From the NCBI RefSeq assembly GCF_902148845.1, contig NC_043746.1:18557057-18621056 (forward strand): a DNA stretch of 64,000 nucleotides, in the 5' to 3' direction. Within the stretch, counting starts at the first letter, position 1; every line of letters starts with the position of its first letter. Source of the DNA: Salarias fasciatus. Its lineage: Eukaryota > Chordata > Actinopteri > Blenniiformes > Blenniidae. The notes under the pieces were generated by a model. It saw only the letters and a list, made by a program, of their open reading frames with translations, searched no databases and was not told the DNA's origin. Of the stretch, positions 47,626 to 64,000 are shown one piece after another. The translations under genes were made by a program, and so were the position numbers.

Positions 47626-47631
47626 TTTATT
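47626..47631 (-). terminator. Poly(A) signal of mcts1
   Basis: AATAAA on the minus strand (TTTATT on +), about 150 nt after the mcts1 stop at 47780. Confidence 0.65.
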
Positions 47632-47779
47632 TGTGCCTAACAATGGTCAATTCGAAGCCCCCAGCAGGTTACACAGCGGCGTTTGGACGTGTAAACAGTT
47701 GACTGGCAGCTCAGACCTCCGTGCTGTCAAGAGCTCCCCATGTTCTCCGAGAGGTGGTTTTGGTGCAGCTGGTGTTTCA

Positions 47780-49454
47780 TCATTTATACGTCTTCATGTG
47801 CCACAGTCCGTCATTCAGATAGTGAACGTTCTCAATTCCAATTCCCTTGTTGACTTTTTCTCTGTTTGCGAAACACAAAGACAGATTCAGACGGCGCACC
47901 AGGAAGAACAGTGGTGGACTGGCATTGGTGGAATAAGATTCAGTCTTACATGCTCTCTGCAGACATCTTCATCACTCCAACACAAAGTGCATGTTGTTTT
48001 CCCTCAGCCATTATGGCCTTTAGCAATATATTAAGGACAAAATAAAGAGGAAGTGTCACTTTTTACATCATATTTTTCCAAAACTGTTTGTTCAGCATCA
48101 TGTAAGCATGTACAGAAGGATACAACTACTGTGTCAGCCTCGGCCGGGTAGAGTTTGGCGCCCGGTGACGTCAGCCCCGGGCACATGATGTTCGCTCCAC
48201 TCAAGACAAATTTAATGGCCCCTTTGTCTACTTGCTGGTGTGGAAGAATGAAAGGATCTGTAAAGAAACAGGTAATATAACCTTATCAGCAAGAGGAAGT
48301 TCAAACGCAGCCATCATTTTGGAGACTTGTACCCACATTTATGCAGCAGTCTGAGGGTTGGGTAGAATGGTCCTTCTCTCTGTCTGAAAAAAAGCAGCTC
48401 TCCATTGACTGTCAGGATTTCAATGTGTTCATGGCTGGAGGAAGAGAAATAAAATCAATCAGGGGAATCTACAACAAGCACAATATAAGGACTGCAGAGG
48501 AAATTTCAACCATACCATCTGACGATCTTCACCGGGTCCTTTTTGGGCATTATGTGATTGAGCCATGACTCGATGTCAGGAAACTGTTCCAGGAGCTGAT
48601 TTTTGATGCCTTTGATCACTGATGTTTTCAGTTGGATGCAGTTGGACACATTTTCCTTTTCGTCAAATCTGAAATGCAAATCTCACGTCAGAGTGCTGTA
48701 AATGGCAAAAGATTTTTTCACCCTCACATTTAAACGGTTTTGAATTAAAAACTGCAGAAAGGAAACGTGAGTTGACACCAACTCAAAAAAAAACCTGGTC
48801 ACATTTTAGGAGAGAGATATTTTTTTCATAATTGAAAAAAATAAGCATATGACAACAGTTGAAATATTGTTTCAAAGTTGCCTGACAGTCATTTACAAGC
48901 CCAAAATGGGGACAAAAAAAATCAGATTTGATTTATTCTGTGATTTTATGTGACATACTAACTCTAAATTCTCAATTAAAACTATTTACAACAATGTTGA
49001 AGAGAAACTCATTTGCTCTTTTAAATAAATGTACATATTCCTTAAACAAAAATAAGCCTAATCTAGATAGCTTTCAATTCCAAATCACGTTGGGGTTTTT
49101 TTTTTTATTACAGTTGTATAATTTTACTATAGTATCATTGAAATGTAAAATGTTAATGATATCAAGTTTGACACTTCGCAATTATTCATAGAAATAACAT
49201 TAAAACTAGTGCTATGACTTGAGATTTCATCTCATCACGCAGTAATCAACGCAAAGTCTTTTTTTTCTGTAATAGTGCTAACTACACAAAAACAGTAGCT
49301 ATATCAAGAACAGAAAAGTAGTGAACATTTTGTCTGCCTGTCTCATTAAATGATGATTTAGGATTCTTGGGAGGGCTAAACAGTCGCTTCCTCACCGAGC
49401 TGCTAGCTAATGCTACAACACTTCATAATAACCAACATCTCACTTTTTAAACAT
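47780..49454 (-). CDS. mcts1: MCTS1 re-initiation and release factor (PUA domain protein)
   Basis: Partner of DENR; the heterodimer acts on 40S ribosomes to recycle post-termination tRNA and promote translation re-initiation after upstream ORFs. Six coding exons in order: 49444-49454, 48516-48668, 48337-48434, 48124-48257, 47950-48017, 47780-47861. Total 546 nt, 181 aa, the same length as human MCTS1, with all phases agreeing. It opens [20 protein letters not shown] and continues [38 protein letters not shown]. The PUA domain (about 92-171) includes [20 protein letters not shown] and [20 protein letters not shown], and the protein ends [12 protein letters not shown]. The first exon carries only 11 coding bases, as in other vertebrates. 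Confidence 0.96.
48018..48123 (-). other. mcts1: U12-type GT-AG intron of mcts1
   Basis: Intron 4, 106 bp. The minus-strand donor is GTATCCTTC (48115-48123), matching the U12 consensus in its first eight bases. A branch-like GTCCTTAAT (about 48029-48038) puts the branch A about 13 nt before the acceptor. The acceptor GCTAAAG has almost no pyrimidine tract, as is typical of minor introns. Phase 0, between TVV and AIMAEG in the PUA domain. Confidence 0.75.
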
Positions 49455-50906
49455 CCTCGCTGGAGACCGTTGCCGCCGTCAAGTGTGTCAAATCTTGTCC
49501 AAATTCACAGCGTCGGATCAGATGCCAGAAACAAAAAGATATCAAAGATATTACAGTTCATTTATGAAAGAAATGCTACAGCAGATCCACGCCTGTTCGG
49601 CAGTGCAGGGCCAGCAGTCTGAGCGTCATTCTACGACAGTTTCTGACGCTGTACGGCAGGTCCGAACTTCCTTTCCTCTGTCACCTAGGTAACCACAGTG
49701 ACTCATCCTGCTCTGTCGAGACGGTCCAAGCTCACTCAAAAATGTTTAGTTTTTGTCCTAAAAATGGATTTATCTTCTTTTTTGTACAGACAAGAATATA
49801 TGTGGTGAAAGGCAGTCGTTATATGCAAGACAGTATGAGCATAGATTTCAACATTTGATAATAAAAATCATAATTCATAACAAGACGTTGTCAACAGGAC
49901 AACAGTACAAATTGCATTAAATGAATAATAACAATACAAGGATAAAAGGTGAACAGGAGGAAAGAAAACGTGAACTTGAACTTGTTAAAAAAAACCCATA
50001 AACATAGCTTTTTTTTGCAGATGTCTCACACTAGAAATAAAACATTTATCAGGGAAGTTACTAATTGCTTTTTGGCATACGGTTATCAAATAGACCAAAC
50101 AATGCATTCCAGACTATAGAAAAGGTTATATTCTTTTCAATATGGCCTCACATAAACTCTGCCAAAACAATTTTACAGCCAGGCAGTACCTAATCACAGA
50201 TTTATTAGGAAGGTATGATATTCACTGATTCACTGACATATTTACTAATCCAAGATAATACAGCACGGGGTGACATTTATCAAATCTGCACGCATGTTTC
50301 ATCCTGTATGTGTGTGTGGGTGTGTGTACGGAAGTGACGTCAGGGCGAATGCCATGACGTTAGAGTTACCATAGCGACATCTTGTGGCCACATCGGTGCT
50401 CAACGTGCTGGAAAAAACACGCTTGGGCAAAAAGTACTTTTGTACAAAGTACTTCCGGTGGGGTCACTGACTAGCTTTTGCGAGCGGATTTTGTTTTGGG
50501 GTTTTTTCGCCCGCGTTTACCGACTGATGTTTCACTACGATGCTAGCCCTTCTGTCCCGTCGCCACATTTCTAAGGTGAAATAAATCCCAGTAACGCATT
50601 TTACAAACACCCGCTCCCTCCGGACGACCACACGACGAGCCTGGACAAGAGAGGCGAAAAGAGGAAGCAATAGCCGACCATCTTTCTTCCTCTGCCAGCA
50701 ATAACAAGAAAGAGAGCAGGCTCGCTCCCAAGTGCTGCTGTGTAGTTTGCACATTTCTTGTGTGTTTGCCCCTGGATAAAGCCCTCGACTCGGACCTGTC
50801 CGTGTTCAAACAGAAAAACGCTCCCGGACACCGAGATCTTCCCCGGCGAGCCTGGAAGTTTCCGATCAGAAGACTGGCTGCTAAGAATTAGTATTCCCGT
50901 TTTTTC
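49455..50906. promoter_or_regulatory. Divergent mcts1/cul4b promoter interval
   Basis: The two genes are head to head with start codons about 1.45 kb apart, as in human. From about 50280 to 50900 the sequence is GC- and CpG-richer and probably contains the cul4b 5' UTR. A composite ETS plus CRE site (CGGAAGTGACGTCA) lies at 50329-50342, a second CRE-like TGACGTTA at 50355-50362, and an ETS core (ACTTCCGGT) near 50451. The mcts1 start region (49400-49500) is less GC-rich. No TATA box was seen on either side. Confidence 0.5.
50335..50342. promoter_or_regulatory. Palindromic CRE next to an ETS core
   Basis: TGACGTCA directly follows CGGAAG, giving an overlapping ETS/CRE composite typical of CpG-type housekeeping promoters. 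Confidence 0.55.
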
Positions 50907-58998
<8,092 letters not shown>

Positions 58999-60419
58999 AG
59001 GAAGGAATGGCGCCGCAGACGGTCCCGTCAGGATGAAAGCTGTTCTGAGCGATCGGTCTCTAAATATATTTGCTCCAGTGGATGTTCACCATTATCATCT
59101 TCAACCCAGCGACCGACAAGCGAATGGCGACTGCTCCACAGGGTTTTTGTCAGAGGGGGGGGAGGGGGGAGTCTTGTGATCCTGTGGACTGCATGCCCAT
59201 TGAAAAGAGAATATTGTCCTCATTTCTCAGTGCTTCTGAGAGAGCTCGGACAAAGCAGACACACAGATCTCCTTCAGTTCGCTCCTTTTTTTTTTTTTTT
59301 TTTTTTTTTTTTCATTAATGGCGGGGGAAAAATATTTATTTTCAAACTTCGATTCTTCTTTGTCCATAGTTTGAACCAACATGCTCTTTGCTACCTGGTC
59401 ACTTTTCCTTTACCCTTTTCTTCTTCTGTTCATCCCACTAACGCTGATCTAAATGTACCACATGTTGGACAGAAAACCGAACGAAAAAAAAAAAAAAAAA
59501 AAAGAAAATGAAAGTGATGCTCGTTTCTTCAGGTTGAAGATCATCTTTGTCAGAACACGCAAAATGTAAACAGCAGTTTGTGCCAAAAACGGAGCACTTC
59601 ATTCTCTCTGAGGTGTATTCAAGCTGCTAGGACAGTTCCCTTGTACAAGTGTACACGTCTAAGTTTACCAATTCTTTGTTTTCTTTGTACATTTCTGAAC
59701 GTGCGTCATGGAGCCCATCCCACAGCCAGCTCGCCTCTTCGCTTTTTGTTGATCCTTGTTTGTTAAAAGCACAACACACCGAGTCCATTTCTGATGGAGT
59801 GTTAGGGCCACATTAGGAAATGAGAATTCAAGAGAATATTTTTAATAATAACTCACAATTTGGAAAAAAAAAAAAGTTTTTTTTGTTTGTTTTTTTTAAT
59901 TGAAGTGAAAGAAAAATCAAAAATTTTGTTGCCATTTTAAGCAAACACTCAGAATGAAGTTGAACTATTTTGAGAAGTCTATTCTCAACTTTTGAACTTT
60001 ATTCTTGGTTGTATTTTATTTTCAAAATGTTAAAAAAATATTTTTTTCTTATCTTCCCCGGCATTTTGTGTTTTTTTTTTTTTTTTTTTTTTGTCTCTCT
60101 CTGAAATGTAACTTTCAGCGCCGTAATTTCCACTATCGTTCAACACAGTCGGTTTTTTCCTACTGAGTTCATTGTGGCTCTATTTGCTCCGTCTGCACAA
60201 GTCTGTCAGGCTCACTGCTTCAGTCGGGCCTTTCGTTTCACATCACTGTCCTCCAACACCTCATTGTATTTGTATGAAAAGAAAATTAAACAGAGGAATA
60301 AATAACTTGGTAGTTATCCAAAAGGCTAGTTTACACGAAATGGTGACATGTCCCGTCCCCCTTTTTTGTTTTTTTGTTGTTTTTTTTTTTTTTTTTTGCA
60401 TTCTCACTAATAGAATAAA
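58999..60419 (+). other. cul4b: cul4b 3' UTR
   Basis: Runs from the TAG stop to the AATAAA at 60414-60419. It contains long T tracts (about 59286-59312, 60071-60092, 60380-60397) and an A tract near 59483-59504. Open frames here are composition artefacts. Confidence 0.6.
60414..60419 (+). terminator. Poly(A) signal of cul4b
   Basis: AATAAA about 1.4 kb after the stop, followed by TTT-rich sequence. Confidence 0.6.
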
Positions 60420-60548
60420 GGTTTCACACATTTGAAAGTGGGTTTGAATGAATCTTTGCATGAAAAACACGTTTTAATTAAGTTAGAGAACATATGTACT
60501 GAAATCTGTTGGAACGGTTTCTTCCCACGGTGCAAAATCACATTTGAG

Positions 60549-60680
60549 GTAAATTGCCCGTAGATGTGAGTGCACGGTTGTCTGTCTCTTCTGTGTTTGC
60601 TCTGGTGATCTGTCAGGATGTAACGCACAGCTGGGATCTGCTCCAGGACCCTCAGTGGGACAAACTGTATTGTGTTCAAG
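60549..60680 (+). mobile_element. Decayed SINE 3' portion
   Basis: AAATTGCCCGTAGATGTGAG, GGTTGTCTGTCTC, then CAGCTGGGAT.TGCTCCAG.ACCCTCA match in order the 3' body of the widespread teleost SINE whose 5' half appears near 31366. Stops and indels show it is old. It lies in the cul4b-lamp2 intergenic space. Confidence 0.65.
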
Positions 60681-61600
60681 ATAAAGGGAGATGGGTCGAC
60701 TGAACCAGAGGAATGTTTTGCCTTCAAGACCAACCAAACATCTGATCAGTGTCTGTTCCCGTCCAGTGAAAAAGTGTTCCTATTTGGAGACAGATGTTTA
60801 ATGAAGTAATGCATAGCTGTGCTTTTTAATGAGAAGTACCGGAAGGAAAACAATTCTTTGAAGTATTCATTAACTAGAGAGTTGGAATTTCCTCTATTTC
60901 GAAAAACAATTTCCCTGTGAAAGGGTTTAACCAGAAGTACGAACTGGATAGACTCTCCAACACCTAATGTCTGAGCTGGACTGTGAATCTTCAAAATATA
61001 CCTTGCTATTTACGAGTAGACCCAGAATAAGACTCAACATCTTTAATCTGATAAATCTGATGGTTAACATAAAACCTATCAAATGATCCCAAGACTACTG
61101 AAATTACACTTTGGGTTGCCTGAAACATCTGGATTCATCGAACCATGGAGCTATACTGCATTTGACTCATCTTTAAACTACAGCTGGACTCATTAAAACA
61201 AACCTGGACCTTTTAAACCACACTGTTTGAACTTGAATGTTTGGGTTACACAACAATGACTCAAACTGAACCATAAGCTTGAAACTGACCTCATACCACA
61301 GATATCTGAACCAGATACTCTTGAAAAGTCGAACAGTTGAACAGCATCTTCAGGGTTTTTTTTTTTTTTTAGAAAAAGATTATCTAAATCCTTTTACACT
61401 TAATTAAGTTTTTTTTTTTTTTTTTTTTTTTTTAGGAGGAATCCTGTTTCTTGTTGCAATTTAAATAATTGTATTTTGAAGATAGGTTTGGATACATTAC
61501 TTAAAATCTCCATATTTTCATATTAAATACAAAGTTTCAAGCATATCCTGTGAAAATCCTATATTTATTTGAAATCTGAATCCTAATTGAGACCGAGAGA
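60681..61600. other. Intergenic DNA between cul4b and lamp2
   Basis: AT-rich with T tracts near 61357-61370 and 61410-61433. About 61125-61240 looks like a degenerate short tandem repeat. No gene was seen. Confidence 0.5.
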
Positions 61601-61652
61601 GATTAAAACGGGCGGACCTGCGGGGCTCTGCTCTGACACGCTCGTGCTGCCA

Positions 61653-61662
61653 GTCATATGAC
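61653..61662. promoter_or_regulatory. Palindromic E-box in the lamp2 promoter
   Basis: GTCATATGAC, a perfect 10-base palindrome 111 bp upstream of the ATG. It differs from the lysosomal CLEAR element GTCACGTGAC only in the central two bases. Binding by TFEB/MITF-type factors is inference. Confidence 0.35.
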
Positions 61663-61772
61663 TTCCATTTCCTGGTCGAGCCGGCGGAGCGTCCTCTTCC
61701 CAAACACCGCACACCGAGCCTCCCAGACGGCTGTCCTCATCCTCTCTCCGCTCCGAGGCTAAACCAGCAACC

Positions 61773-61818
61773 ATGTCCCGGAACGCTGCACTGGTTGTAC
61801 TCATCGCGGTTGGAGCCG
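61773..61818 (+). CDS. lamp2: First coding exon of probable lamp2 (signal peptide), gene continues beyond right edge
   Basis: After a GC-rich 5' region, CAACCATG starts MSRNAALVVLIAVGA and runs into a good donor (GCCG then GTATGT) at 61818/61819, phase 1. A short first exon encoding only the signal peptide is the usual design of LAMP genes, and LAMP2 is the neighbour of CUL4B in human Xq24. LAMP2 is a heavily glycosylated lysosomal membrane protein needed for autophagosome fusion and chaperone-mediated autophagy. The exon itself is too short to identify the family, so the call rests on position. Confidence 0.55.
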
Positions 61819-64000
61819 GTATGTAGATCCACCGGAGTAAATGCAAAATGAGAAAATAAATCGTTTCTGGGAAGTGATTAAACTTCTCTCCTCGTCGAGG
61901 CCTGCAGCTGTCGAAAGCTGTATTTATTCAAGGATATTTTTTTTAGTAGTCGGTGGAGTTTTATTTTAGAGACATAACTGTGTGTGATTTCGGGGTTTTT
62001 TTGCTCCTCAGATCTTGAGCTGTCACTAAATCTCGGTATGATTAATGGCGCTCTCCGGTCGTGATGTTCTGCTCTTGTAGCTTCTCTGCTAATTGTTACC
62101 TACGTCAACATAAAATTGAGACGATTGCATGCAGCTCTCGCACAAACGCCGCGGCTTATGTATTCACGGAAACGGCAAGAAACCAAACGATCTCTCGGAT
62201 TTGGCTGACAACCCCAGCAATAGTTATGAAACTAACCTCGCTCCATGTTCACTCACTGTTGTGGGCAAATGTCGCCCGCTAGCTAGCTTAGCTGTTAGCT
62301 AGCTCATTGGGCAATGTTTGTTTGGAAAGTTCAAGTTGATAATGAAGCCAAACATCAGCCAAGTCGGACTGGCTGCTAGATGCGAGTGAACAAACATGTT
62401 TGAGGATAGAGAGAGACAAATTGTGCATTTGAAACTGAGCCGATAGAGTAAAAAATACGGTAGCTTCTTGTTAGCTGTTAGCATTAGCATCCATCGGGTA
62501 GTTTACAGTAAGTTGCACGTGACAGCGCAGCTCGGACACGAACGTTAGCCTCACACAGAAACAGCTTAAAGTGCGGAAACGTGGAATAGTTTAGTGTTTT
62601 AATTTCGTAATCATGGCACGAATATTTAGGCTCTACCCTTTGTTAAATAATGAGACTCCCTTGTTGCTGCTTTGACCTAATTTAGAATCGAAACTTCTCT
62701 TTTCGTAGTTTCACTTTTTCGCTGTCAATTTAAATCATTTGCACATACTCTTCGGTTTATTCTGTTTTTAATGCCCAGCTAGTTAAAGAATTCTTCGTTA
62801 TTCATAATCCCAGTGATGAAAAACCAATAGAAATGTTAATATATTCACTACCTTTCATCCTCCGCCTGTCCCGCTTTTTTGCTGACATTTTTCTTTCAAA
62901 CGTTGAACTTTCTTCAAGGTCATCTACAATCGTTTTTCGCAAATTCACCTTTTTTGATGTAGAAAATATGTTCTTTTCTTAATACAAGGTTCACAATCAT
63001 AAACTGTGCTGGGTGTGATCTTTAGCCCCATTTCTGGAACATGCTAGATTAGATTTGACCAGTTTGGAGGATCTGCACTGTTTTCATCTCAGCCCAGCCT
63101 GGAAAGATTGGTTGTTTTTTTTTTCTTCTTCTTTCCTGAAGAACTACCTAAATTGTGTGAATTGTTGACTGTAGTTGATAGTTTCTCTGCTGACATCGTC
63201 TTTTACTTATATATTTTTTTCATAGTTGGTCTGGAAAGTTCATCTTTAGTTTGAAAAGATACCAGAGTGTATAATCTTATCCGGAATTCCACCTATGTTG
63301 CCACATTAAACATGCTGATAGTCTATTTCGTGCCAGTTTGTGCCATGTGGTAAGGCTTTTGTGACTTGTGTAAATGAACATTTACAACATAATAAATGGG
63401 AGCTTGAGGAGTGCATGTGATTTATTCCTACATGCCATATATTTTTATTTAGTCTTTATTGTGGTAATTTAATGACGTCTTTATGCATTTGCCTGGATAG
63501 TTCTCAAGGTTGACTGTATTGTACAGTGCATGTGATGACAATAATTCATCGCTGATCACAGCACTGCTCAGGATAAGGTCTGTTTGTTGGCTGTAATTCA
63601 TCTAAATGGACCTCATAACCCTCTTGTTGTGCGCTGGTAAACTACGTGGTCTTTTGTATTTTGCTCGTAATCACACGGCCTGTGCGTCGTCAAGGCTCTG
63701 TGTGTTGTTGGGTCTCCGTTGACTGTTGGGCCTGAGCACAGCTGCAGTGTGGTGGTGGGTGTATCTCTTAGTAGCGGCAGTGTTTGGCTGTGTGAGCTCA
63801 CAGAGAAGCGGCGGAGGATAAGCGTGTCAGTGTTTGTGGGGTATTTCAGTATCTGGTCTGTGATTGTCTGGTGACCCATCTAATGTCAGGTGGGAGCCTA
63901 AAGCGGCACTTCCCTGTCCAGCACCAACACGACGAATTTTGTTGGTATGAAGCTCTACAAGACGCCTCATAGTGACACGTTTGTGTGCATGCGAGACGGA
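61819..64000 (+). other. First intron of probable lamp2, to window end
   Basis: No second exon with LAMP-like sequence was found in the 2.2 kb available. AT-rich with a short T-rich tract near 63113-63135. The frames present show no recognisable protein. Confidence 0.5.

Noticed and set aside
48164-48176. TGACGTCA palindrome resembling a CRE
   Set aside because: It lies inside mcts1 coding exon 4 and encodes conserved residues (GLTSPG), so it is best explained as coding sequence.
59070-59511. + strand frames after the cul4b stop
   Set aside because: They are 3' UTR composition artefacts running through T and A tracts.

Overview
This window is nuclear DNA from a ray-finned fish, most likely a percomorph teleost. 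The genes are split into many short exons with canonical vertebrate splice sites, introns are compact (often 80-300 bp), homopolymer tracts and microsatellites are frequent, and decayed fish-type SINE and LINE pieces lie in introns and intergenic DNA. All gene models below were assembled by eye from translated exons. Exon phases were checked by arithmetic for every multi-exon gene except the edge fragments.

Left to right: 1-113 is the probable last coding exon of an unidentified + strand gene. 675-5062 holds a minus-strand intermediate-filament-like gene (TATA box, head, coil 1, unclear 3' end). 6895-21046 is ocrl (minus, 24 coding exons; Lowe syndrome inositol 5-phosphatase). 22131-28279 is eva1c (minus, 8 exons; two SUEL lectin domains and one membrane segment). 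32345-36029 is clic2 (+, 6 exons). 36781-38812 is a small neuropeptide gene, urp1 (minus, 5 exons; mature peptide ACFWKYCVTN), tail-to-tail with clic2. 45083-46045 is c1galt1c1/Cosmc (+, single coding exon). 47780-49454 is mcts1 (minus, 6 exons). 50907-58998 is cul4b (+, 20 exons). 61773-61818 is the first coding exon of probable lamp2, which continues past the right edge.

The gene set resembles the human X long arm. C1GALT1C1, MCTS1, CUL4B and LAMP2 are neighbours at human Xq24; OCRL is at Xq25 and CLIC2 at Xq28. The genes do not form one pathway, but several touch endo-lysosomal and secretory trafficking: OCRL (PI(4,5)P2 turnover on endosomes/Golgi), Cosmc (ER chaperone for mucin O-glycosylation) and LAMP2 (lysosome membrane). 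CUL4B (ubiquitin ligase scaffold) and MCTS1 (translation re-initiation) are divergently arranged.

The most notable observations are three introns with minor-spliceosome (U12) signals, in ocrl, mcts1 and cul4b, one of them an AT-AC intron. ocrl also has a conserved 24-nt microexon beside a clathrin box and an exon that is one base short in a G run, which breaks its frame. In cul4b a splice acceptor overlaps the start codon. The urotensin-related peptide gene is split into exons too small for ordinary ORF calling. I found no CRISPR array, operon, intact mobile element or clearly novel multi-gene system.
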